DNA of 64,000 nt from an uncultured Dorea sp. (GTDB taxonomy: Bacteria; Bacillota; Clostridia; Lachnospirales; Lachnospiraceae), in NCBI GenBank assembly GCA_910585725.1, contig CAJUFA010000001.1, forward strand, positions 10,991-74,990. Reading direction: 5' to 3'. Under the pieces are notes generated by a model. That model was given only the letters and a program-made list of their open reading frames with translations, was not told the DNA's origin and made no database searches. The position numbers and the translations under genes were made by a program. Shown in pieces: positions 57,256 to 64,000 of the stretch (position 1 is the stretch's first letter; each line of letters begins with the position of its first letter).

Positions 57256-59214
57256 TTACAGCTCGTCTAAAATACCGCCCACCATCCGCCAATAGGCCGC
57301 TCTCTCAGGATCCGCGGGGATGATATCCCCCTCGGCGTAAAGCTTCGCGAGCTGACGGGCGGCATATCCTTCGTCCGTCTCGCTTGCTCTTTCATACCAC
57401 TCAATCCCTTTTTCAACGTCTTTTTTAACTCCGATTCCCCGAAGGTACATTCCCGCAACCTTAGATTGCGCATAAGCGTCTCCCTTTTCCGCCTGCCGCA
57501 GATGATTCTTAAACTCAGTCTTTTCCCTCTTGAGCCGCTGCTTTTCCTGAAGATCCGCCAGCAACTCGCCCGCCTCCTTATGACTCTTCGCCGCCGCTTT
57601 CTCAAGCCATCGGATACTTTCTGTCTCGTCTTTTTTCACGCCTGCTCCGGTATAGTAGGCCAGCGCAAGCTGATACTGCGCCTGGATATGTTCCTTCTCT
57701 GCCGCTATCCGAAAATACTCGGCTGCATCCTTCAGATATGTATGATATCCGTCCCCTGTTTTACAATACATACCCATCTCGTAAAAGCCGGACGCAGTAC
57801 TCGGATTCCTGATTCCCTGGTCGAACTGTTCTTTTGCTTCTTTCATCTTCCGATGTACTTCATGAATCATATCCTCTGCCGCCGTGTCCCCTTGCTGCGC
57901 CATCTCTACCAGAAGCTTGATTCCTTTATCGGTATCCTGTATCTCCGATTCTCCATAGATATAAGCCTTCGCCAGAGCATACTGTGCCTTCGGTTCTCCT
58001 GTCGCCGCCGCCTTCTTTCCCCAGCTCATGCTAAGGGTCAGGTTCTTCTTCACCAATTCTCCATCCTTATAGAACTGCATCATCTTAAGCATTCCAGGGA
58101 CATACGCTGCTTTTGCCGATTCCCGAAACCAACGGAGCGCCTCTTTCTGGTTCTGCTGCGTTCCCAGTCCCACATAGAGCATCTCTCCCGCCTTATACAT
58201 GGCGGCTTCGTCTCCCGCCTCCGCTTTCTCAAGAATCTGCTCATACGGTTCCTCCACATCAAGCTCTGCCCGCAATGCCTCCGTATCCCAAAACGGCTCC
58301 TCTGTTTCCTTCGAATCCTCGTCTTCCACATCTTCCAGTGTCACGATCTCCAGCGACAACTCCTTTGGCAATTCATCCGACAGCTCTAAATTCGTCTCCT
58401 GTTCGTCTTCTTTCTCTGTCGTTGGAGCGCTTATATCAAGGTTCTTCTCTTCCTTAACGTACTCAGGATCTATTCTGAAACTACTTTCTTTCTTATCGGC
58501 TTCTTTATTTGCTTCAGAATCTGTTTCTTTATTCGCTTCAGAATCTGCTTCTTTATTCGCTTCAGAGTCTGCTTCTTTATTCACCTCATAATCCGCTTCT
58601 TTATTCGCCTCAGAGTCTGCTTCTTTATTCACTTCAGAATCTGCCTTCGGAATCCGCTCATTTCCTGCTTTTTCAGAATCCGTCTCCCAAATTGCATCCA
58701 GACTCGTCTCCACCCTTTGTTCCAACTCCATTACTTCCGGTCTCTTCTCCCCGGTCAGAATCTTCTCGCCTCCTCCGGAATCGCTTTCCGCGCATTCCTT
58801 CTCTTCCTCCGTCTCCCTAGACTCCTTCTGATGGATTATCATCTCCAGGATATCTGCCACATCAAGAAAAACGGATACATAGACTTCCCTCTTCCGTCCG
58901 TCTTCATATTCCAACACACAATAACTGTTATTATCTTCTCTGATGGAGACACTCTTCAGATACATCAGCTCCACCGGCGCTTCTTCCTTCTCATTGCTGC
59001 TGTACAGATACCGGTCGGTCAACAAAAATCCCGACTTTCCGGACTTCACAAGCGTCGTGTCTAAGAGTGCGACGACTTCTTCCGGCTTTACGATTCTTGC
59101 ATATTGGTCTATAGCCATTTCAATCTGACGCGGCTTCAAATCTTTCGCCAACTGAAACCCGAATGAATTTTTGCTTCGGTAATTCTCCACGGCATACTCA
59201 ATCCATTGCCTCAT
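57256..59214 (-). CDS. Sel1-repeat protein with an internal 8-residue repeat
   Basis: A 652-aa cytoplasmic protein. The N-terminal domain (about 1-130) has a PH-like beta-rich run (DRYLYSSNE, VLEYEDGRKREVYV). It is followed by an acidic, low-complexity linker (about 140-320) that includes six copies of the octapeptide NKEADSEA or close variants. Seven or so Sel1-like repeats then occupy about 330-650 (for example KAGEMLYVGLGTQQNQKEALRWF and MYLRGIGVKKDVEKGIEWYERA in part). Sel1 repeats are protein-binding scaffolds. Its role is unknown. It ends just downstream of the valS promoter and is transcribed towards valS. Confidence 0.85.
   Translation of the reverse strand: MRQWIEYAVENYRSKNSFGFQLAKDLKPRQIEMAIDQYARIVKPEEVVALLDTTLVKSGKSGFLLTDRYLYSSNEKEEAPVELMYLKSVSIREDNNSYCVLEYEDGRKREVYVSVFLDVADILEMIIHQKESRETEEEKECAESDSGGGEKILTGEKRPEVMELEQRVETSLDAIWETDSEKAGNERIPKADSEVNKEADSEANKEADYEVNKEADSEANKEADSEANKETDSEANKEADKKESSFRIDPEYVKEEKNLDISAPTTEKEDEQETNLELSDELPKELSLEIVTLEDVEDEDSKETEEPFWDTEALRAELDVEEPYEQILEKAEAGDEAAMYKAGEMLYVGLGTQQNQKEALRWFRESAKAAYVPGMLKMMQFYKDGELVKKNLTLSMSWGKKAAATGEPKAQYALAKAYIYGESEIQDTDKGIKLLVEMAQQGDTAAEDMIHEVHRKMKEAKEQFDQGIRNPSTASGFYEMGMYCKTGDGYHTYLKDAAEYFRIAAEKEHIQAQYQLALAYYTGAGVKKDETESIRWLEKAAAKSHKEAGELLADLQEKQRLKREKTEFKNHLRQAEKGDAYAQSKVAGMYLRGIGVKKDVEKGIEWYERASETDEGYAARQLAKLYAEGDIIPADPERAAYWRMVGGILDEL
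58499..58642. repeat. 24-bp coding minisatellite (six units)
   Basis: Six contiguous 24-bp units beginning at 58499, 58523, 58547, 58571, 58595 and 58619, with few substitutions, keep the reading frame and encode an Asn-Lys-Glu-Ala-Asp-Ser-Glu-type octapeptide repeat. Copy number is likely variable through slippage. Confidence 0.9.
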
Positions 59215-59280
59215 GCATCAGCACCTCCAACTCTTTCGTTCTTTTCATCTAAAATATCCCTTCCGTCGTACTACGTCTTT

Positions 59281-59309
59281 ATTTTAACATATTAGACATC
59301 ATTTGTCAT
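59281..59309 (-). promoter_or_regulatory. Promoter of the Sel1-repeat gene
   Basis: On the minus strand ATGACA (59304-59309), 17 nt, TAAAAT (59281-59286). Confidence 0.65.
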
Positions 59310-59338
59310 ATATTTCGAATTTGAATCAAATACTCTCC

Positions 59339-60283
59339 TTATATCAACCCCAAACTGCGCAGCAAATACAGCCACCCCGTAAGAGTAAATGCACTGAACA
59401 CCGTCGTCAGCATGACTACGCTCGAAGAAAGAACGCCTTCGTGCCCCATATTCTTTGCCATCACAAAGCAGGTCACCGTAGTAGCCGAACCAAGCATGAC
59501 AAGAATCGCTACCAGTTCTTCATTCCTGAATCCTAACCTCACCGCCGCAGGCAGAAAGATCCCGCAGAAACCAATTAATTTGATAAAAGCTGCGACAACT
59601 GTCGGTCCCGCTTTCGCGAACGCTTTTCTGATATCGAATGTCGCTCCCATCGCCATCAGTCCAAGCGGCGTTGCGATCCCGCCGACGCTTGCTACGGTTT
59701 TCGTCAGGATCCGGGGCATTGGAAGTCGTAAGAGCGACCAGATAAGCCCGGCTGTAATCCCAAGAATGATCGGATTCGTCAAGATTCCTCTTAAAGTCTG
59801 CCGAATCAGCGAACGGTCAATATCCGACTGCCCTGGTTTAAAAAATGAAAGCACCAGAACTGCCATAATATTGTATAAAGGTACGCTCCCGATAATCATA
59901 AGGGGCGCCATACCCGCCGTACCATAGATATTCTGGATAAACGCAAGCCCCAGGACCGCCGCGCTGCTTCGATAAGACGACTGTATAAATTCCCCCCGGA
60001 CAGCGCGGTCCTTCCACAGACACGACACTCCCGCCGATATAACGATACTGACGGCCGTCGCGGCAAAGCAAAATATTACGAACTTCAAGTTCCATACCTG
60101 ATCAAAATCAATCGATGCCAAATCGCCAAACAACAGCACCGGCAGCGGCACTGTAAATACAAATCGATTCATCTTCGACGCAAACACATCGTCTATCCAT
60201 CCCACTTTGCTAAGAAATGTACCTAATATCATAATTAAAAATACCGGAATCGTTGCATTTAAGCTAAATATCAGATTCTCCAT
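59339..60283 (-). CDS. AEC-family membrane transporter
   Basis: A 314-aa protein with about ten helices, matching the auxin-efflux-carrier family (MFS-unrelated; for example FVFTVPLPVLLFGDLASID and NPIILGITAGLIWSLLRLP, ATPLGLMAMGATFDI). The ATG at 60283 has GGAAG upstream; the alternative at 60313 is a TTG. Bacterial members carry malate, malonate or amino acids. Nothing nearby fixes the substrate. Confidence 0.88.
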   Translation of the reverse strand: MENLIFSLNATIPVFLIMILGTFLSKVGWIDDVFASKMNRFVFTVPLPVLLFGDLASIDFDQVWNLKFVIFCFAATAVSIVISAGVSCLWKDRAVRGEFIQSSYRSSAAVLGLAFIQNIYGTAGMAPLMIIGSVPLYNIMAVLVLSFFKPGQSDIDRSLIRQTLRGILTNPIILGITAGLIWSLLRLPMPRILTKTVASVGGIATPLGLMAMGATFDIRKAFAKAGPTVVAAFIKLIGFCGIFLPAAVRLGFRNEELVAILVMLGSATTVTCFVMAKNMGHEGVLSSSVVMLTTVFSAFTLTGWLYLLRSLGLI

Positions 60284-60418
60284 CTGCTTCCACTCTTCTC
60301 TCCTGTTCTCCAATTGCGAATCCTAAAAAATTCAGATATTTCATCAATTTATTAAACAGTATACCACATTATCTGTAACGAGGTACTGATATAACGATGA
60401 AATAAAAGCACAACCCTC

Positions 60419-60447
60419 TTGATTTTCCAATATCACCTAATTATACT
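60419..60447 (+). promoter_or_regulatory. Promoter of the MATE-yitT operon
   Basis: TTGATT (60419-60424), 17 nt, TATACT (60442-60447), about 55 nt before the start codon. Confidence 0.78.
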
Positions 60448-60501
60448 ATAAGAAAGACTTCATTCTAATAAATATTGTTTGACAAAGGAGGACATTGTTC
60501 T

Positions 60502-61836
60502 ATGGCAGGTTCTTCATCCGTACTTATGACAGAAGGCCCCATCGGGAAGCGCATCATTACATTTGCGTTTCCTCTTTTTTGGGGAAATCTCTTTCAACAA
60601 CTTTATAACACGGCGGATTCTCTGATCGTCGGTAATTTCATCGGAAACGCCGCTCTCGCAGCCGTCAGCTCGTCAAGCAGCCTGATCTTTCTGATGGTCG
60701 GTTTCTTCAACGGGATCGCTATCGGATCCGGCGTTGTGATCGCCAGATACTTCGGAGCCAGGGACACAGGCAGGCTTAAGCGCGCCATCCATACCACGGT
60801 CGCCTTCGGTCTGATCTGCGGCGTAGGGCTGACCTTCGTCGGCGTCTTCGCGGCGCCGCAGATCCTGGTACTAATGGGGACACCGGCAGAAGTCCTGCCC
60901 AATTCCATTACATACTTCAGGATCTATTTCTCCGGCTCCCTTGCTTTCGTGATGTATAACTTCTTCGTCGGAATCCTGCAGTCGGTGGGCGACAGCCGCC
61001 ACCCTCTGATCTATCTCATCATCTCTTCCGTTATCAACATCCTTCTCGACCTGGTGCTGATCGGAAGACTACACTTCGGCGTCGGCGCCGCCGCATTAGC
61101 TACGGTTATCTCGCAGTTCGTAAGCGTAGTCCTGTGTCTGCGCCAGTTACTGCACAGTCCGGAAGAATTCCGGCTGTCGCCTGGCGAACTTCGGATTGAT
61201 AGGGATATGTTAAGACAGCTCTTAAACAGCGGTCTTCCGGCCGGGTTTCAGAACTCGATTATCTCCGTTGCAAATGTGTTTGTCCAGGCCAATATCAACG
61301 GCTTCGGCCAAATGGCCGTCGCAGGATGCGGAGCTTATTCAAAGATCCAGGGCTTCGTCTTTCTTCCGATTACCTGCTTCTCCCTGGCTCTCACCACCTT
61401 CATCAGCCAAAACCTGGGAGCAAAAAAATATGACCGGGTCAGAAAAGGCGCCTTATTCGGCATCTTCTGCACGGTCGTTGGCGCCGAACTGATCGGAGTA
61501 TTGATCTATATCTTCGCACCGAACTTAATCGCAGCGTTCAATCACACGCCTGAAGTAATCGCCGTCGGTACAGAACAGGCCCGCACGGAAGCTTTCTTCT
61601 TCTTCCTGCTGGCATTCTCGCACTGTATGGCCGGCATCTTAAGGGGCGCGGGGAAATCTGTCGTACCTATGATCGTTATGCTGATCTTTTGGTGTATCTT
61701 CCGAGTCGGCTATATCACCATAGCGGTACGCTTTATCCCTGCGATTCGGGTTATATTCTGGGCTTATCCCCTCACCTGGTCGCTAAGCTCGCTGACGTTC
61801 CTGATCTACTACAAAAAGTGTGCTAAAAATCTATAG
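60502..61836 (+). CDS. MATE-family multidrug/cation efflux protein
   Basis: A 444-aa protein from the ATG at 60502 (AAAGGAGG 10 nt upstream). It has twelve helices and MATE signatures: PLFWGNLFQQLYNTADSLIVG, ARYFGARD, FVLITC-like LPITCFSLALTTFISQNLGAKKYDR. It belongs to the NorM/DinF-like MATE branch of Firmicutes. Na+ or H+ drives export of cationic drugs or metabolites. It is followed by yitT-like gene after 18 nt, probably in one transcript. Confidence 0.92.
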   Translation: MAGSSSVLMTEGPIGKRIITFAFPLFWGNLFQQLYNTADSLIVGNFIGNAALAAVSSSSSLIFLMVGFFNGIAIGSGVVIARYFGARDTGRLKRAIHTTVAFGLICGVGLTFVGVFAAPQILVLMGTPAEVLPNSITYFRIYFSGSLAFVMYNFFVGILQSVGDSRHPLIYLIISSVINILLDLVLIGRLHFGVGAAALATVISQFVSVVLCLRQLLHSPEEFRLSPGELRIDRDMLRQLLNSGLPAGFQNSIISVANVFVQANINGFGQMAVAGCGAYSKIQGFVFLPITCFSLALTTFISQNLGAKKYDRVRKGALFGIFCTVVGAELIGVLIYIFAPNLIAAFNHTPEVIAVGTEQARTEAFFFFLLAFSHCMAGILRGAGKSVVPMIVMLIFWCIFRVGYITIAVRFIPAIRVIFWAYPLTWSLSSLTFLIYYKKCAKNL

Positions 61837-61854
61837 AAGAACTGGGGGAATTAT

Positions 61855-62703
61855 ATGAATACGATTGCATCAATCTTATCTGTCGTGATAGGAAACTTTT
61901 TATATGCCCTGACCGTAAAGCTCTTCCTGCTGCCTGCAGGGCTGGTGACGGGCGGAACTACCGGAATTGCGCTGACCGTTAACTATCTGACCGACTTTTC
62001 CATCTCGTCTTTCGTACTGATATTTAACGTTCTGATGCTGCTGCTCGGCTTCTTCTGCCTGGGCAAGACTTTTGCCGCCACGACGCTGGCCAGCACCTTC
62101 TTATATCCGCTGTCTCTGGAACTGTCAGACCGGCTTTTCGGAGACTATATATTGACGCAGGACATCCTGCTGTGTACTCTCTTCTCCGGACTAGGCATCG
62201 GGGTTGCGCTGGGAATTGTTATCCGCTCCGGAGCTTCCACCGGCGGTATGGACATCCCCCCGCTGGTTCTTCACAAAACTTTGCATATCCCCGTCTCCGT
62301 CGGTATGTATGCCTTTGACGTATGTATCCTGCTGTCACAGGCGGCGTTCCGCCCGGCAGAGAATATCCTGTACGGCGTCGTACTGGTGTTGATCTACACC
62401 CTCGTACTGGACAAGATGATGCTCATGGGCGCCGCCAGGACAGAAGTCAAAATCATTAGCACAAAGTCCGATGAAATTCGGGACGCCATCCTGACACAGA
62501 TCGACCGGGGCGTCACTATATTGAATGCCGAAAGCGGTTATCTGCACAATCCGTCCCCTATGGTTCTAAGCGTGATCTCTAACCGGGAACTCCCCAAGGT
62601 AGAGAAACTGATCCACAACATTGACCCTGAGAGCTTCATGATCGTCAGCCGGGTCAGCGAAGTCAGAGGACGCGGTTTCTCCCTGAAAAAACATTATCAG
62701 TAA
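61855..62703 (+). CDS. YitT-family membrane protein
   Basis: A 282-aa protein with five or six helices (YitT membrane domain, residues about 1-170; FLLPAGLVTGGTTGIALTVNY and IGVALGIVIRSGASTGGMD). A C-terminal cytoplasmic DUF2179 domain follows (about 190-280, DAILTQIDRGVTILNAESGYL). The family is widespread in Firmicutes and functionally unassigned. GGGGGA precedes the ATG. It is convergent with the HD-GYP gene. Confidence 0.92.
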   Translation: MNTIASILSVVIGNFLYALTVKLFLLPAGLVTGGTTGIALTVNYLTDFSISSFVLIFNVLMLLLGFFCLGKTFAATTLASTFLYPLSLELSDRLFGDYILTQDILLCTLFSGLGIGVALGIVIRSGASTGGMDIPPLVLHKTLHIPVSVGMYAFDVCILLSQAAFRPAENILYGVVLVLIYTLVLDKMMLMGAARTEVKIISTKSDEIRDAILTQIDRGVTILNAESGYLHNPSPMVLSVISNRELPKVEKLIHNIDPESFMIVSRVSEVRGRGFSLKKHYQ

Positions 62704-62725
62704 GCGTATGATTAATTCAGTCTGG

Positions 62726-64000
62726 TTATACCAGCGCGCCGACAGACTCTTTTTCTGCTATTGCTCCTTCTTGGATCAGTTGGAGCAATACACTCACATA
62801 CTTTACGCTTAACTGTGTTCCCGCACAACGATTTAATTCGGCGACCACCTTGTCAAGCGGCATCTTCTTCCGATAAGGTCTCGTGGAAAACATTGCGTCA
62901 AAAGTATCCGCCACGGCAATGATCTGCGCAATCTCAGGGATCTCATCACCTGTTTTTCCCATAGGATATCCCCCTCCGTCTATACGTTCATGGTGGTACT
63001 GGGCGCCTATGGCCAGTTCGGGCGCGATTGCGATCTCTTTCAGAATCTCGCTTCCATTGCTGGTATGTTTCTTAATCACACTGAACTCTTCGTCATCCAG
63101 ACGACCTTTCTTATTCAGAATCTCATCCGGAACCGTAATCTTTCCGATGTCGTGAAGCAAACCGATATTATATATCGCTTCGGCAGCTTTCTCAGGAAAA
63201 CCGGCTTTTTTCGCAATCATCCTTGCATACATCGCCACCCTTATGGAATGACCGTTTGTGTATTTATCTTTAATATCAATACTTTTGGCAAACGCATGGA
63301 TAATCTGGTTGATAAAAAGTCCGTCCTCCTTACGTTTTTTCTTGTTATTGATAATAATCAGAGTTATTGTAATAATACTCTGCACGATAAGCACGCCAAA
63401 TAACACTGACTGTACTACCATAATGTCGCCCATATTCCTTATACTTTTCTGCTGTTTTTGACGGGTCGTACCGATTACAGTATCCAGAAACTCATCAATT
63501 TCAGCTTCTATATTCTCTCTCGCCTGATGATACTCTTCATTAAATACCAGCAGCACAGCTTTGCCGGCCTTTTCCTCGCTGCTCAACTTTTGATCTTCTT
63601 CTGACAGCCGTACTTTCTGCACTTCCTTTGGGAACTTGGAAATATCTTCTCCATTTGCTTCCGCAACCAGCCTCATAGCATAGATCTCTGTCTTCATAAG
63701 CTCATTTGAATAGTCCAGCGCTTTCTGCATGCCGCTGATCGTCTCTTTATCGGCAAACTCTTCGAGATTCTCCAATGCACTTTCTCTGCGCCGCGTCTCA
63801 TTCGCTTCTATAAAATAAGCCCCCATATGCTCCGACTCCATCTCCACTACATAGTGATGCACCTGATCCGTAAGATAGGCAGAAGCGTCAGATACCTTGG
63901 CGGCATCTTCTACACAAGAGATATAATCATTCATAGAAAAAATCATCGCGCTGAATTGGCGGAACATCAGGACCATACCATAAATTAAAAGACCATATAA
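62726..64000 (-). CDS. HD-GYP domain protein, 5' end beyond the window
   Basis: At least 416 residues; the frame is open to the right edge, with further hydrophobic codons before the first visible ATG at 63976, so the true start is outside. An N-terminal extracellular sensor-like part (helical, about 1-190) is followed by a membrane helix (about 200-222, VVQSVLFGVLIVQSIITITLI in part). The HD-GYP domain then carries GHSIRVAMYARM, LLHDIGKI and the diagnostic GGGYPMGK, with a C-terminal QLSVKYVSVLLQL. HD-GYP proteins degrade cyclic-di-GMP. The HD and GYP residues are intact. Confidence 0.9.
   Translation of the reverse strand, partial: LYGLLIYGMVLMFRQFSAMIFSMNDYISCVEDAAKVSDASAYLTDQVHHYVVEMESEHMGAYFIEANETRRRESALENLEEFADKETISGMQKALDYSNELMKTEIYAMRLVAEANGEDISKFPKEVQKVRLSEEDQKLSSEEKAGKAVLLVFNEEYHQARENIEAEIDEFLDTVIGTTRQKQQKSIRNMGDIMVVQSVLFGVLIVQSIITITLIIINNKKKRKEDGLFINQIIHAFAKSIDIKDKYTNGHSIRVAMYARMIAKKAGFPEKAAEAIYNIGLLHDIGKITVPDEILNKKGRLDDEEFSVIKKHTSNGSEILKEIAIAPELAIGAQYHHERIDGGGYPMGKTGDEIPEIAQIIAVADTFDAMFSTRPYRKKMPLDKVVAELNRCAGTQLSVKYVSVLLQLIQEGAIAEKESVGALV

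Noticed and set aside
58499..58642. CRISPR-like or intergenic repeat
   Set aside because: The 24-bp units lie in frame within a long coding sequence and have no spacers.

Overview
The window looks like the chromosome of a spore-forming, amino-acid-fermenting Gram-positive anaerobe, most likely a Lachnospiraceae (Clostridium cluster XIVa) relative of Clostridium scindens or C. hylemonae. The grounds are the clostridial S10 ribosomal operon, spoIIA and spoVA sporulation operons, a T-box leader on valS, a lipoteichoic-acid-synthase-type sulfatase, a Stickland D-proline reductase operon and a complete selenocysteine system. The species is inferred from gene content only.

Layout. 1-2545 (minus): the promoter-proximal end of the S10 operon (rpsJ, rplC, rplD, rplW), followed by a 74-bp tandem repeat array where rplB would be expected next. 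2595-11489 (minus): a compact set of phospho-signalling genes encoding zinc-ribbon membrane proteins, a Ser/Thr kinase with TPR repeats, an FHA protein, an FHA-FHA-ABC transporter and two small proteins. 11750-13392 (plus): a TSUP-type permease and a YcxB-like membrane protein. 13553-13875: a strong promoter and strong terminator enclosing about 285 nt with no convincing ORF, a candidate small RNA.

13923-31606 is a selenium and proline-reductase island. It holds prdC-prdA-(small gene)-prdB-prdD-prdE (minus), the tRNA-Sec gene upstream of prdC, divergent prdF (proline racemase) and a TetR regulator (plus). It continues with a Se/S-handling set (cysteine desulfurase, YedE, TusA, DUF3343; minus) and the operon yedF-selD-selA-selB-lysR (minus). 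PrdB and SelD each need an in-frame UGA read as selenocysteine. Both UGAs are followed by SECIS-like hairpins. The logic is self-contained: Se uptake and mobilisation, selenophosphate, Sec-tRNA and SelB serve PrdB, which reduces D-proline made by PrdF.

31700-39261: a PHP phosphoesterase, a cobalamin adenosyltransferase, a small alarmone synthetase, a PTS_EIIC_2-type permease, a small conserved protein and a MacB-like ABC operon with a CARDB surface protein. 39421-41641: tRNA-Gly(CCC) and an IbrA/IbrB pair. 41782-48718: a small conserved gene, an Na/Pi symporter-PhoU protein, the spoVA operon with a sigmaF/G-type promoter and an extra small first gene, and spoIIAA-spoIIAB-sigF. 48823-59309 (minus): a TPR membrane protein, a 44-aa acidic protein, folC, an LTA-synthase-like sulfatase, valS with its T-box leader, and a Sel1-repeat protein containing a 24-bp minisatellite. 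59339-64000: AEC, MATE and YitT membrane proteins and an HD-GYP protein cut by the window edge.

The items I consider least explained are the kinase/FHA/ABC cluster, the candidate RNA at 13588-13872, the two-hairpin tandem repeat inside the S10 operon, and the IbrAB pair. A further striking point is that the prdD/prdE gene break sits exactly at the position where PrdA is cleaved.
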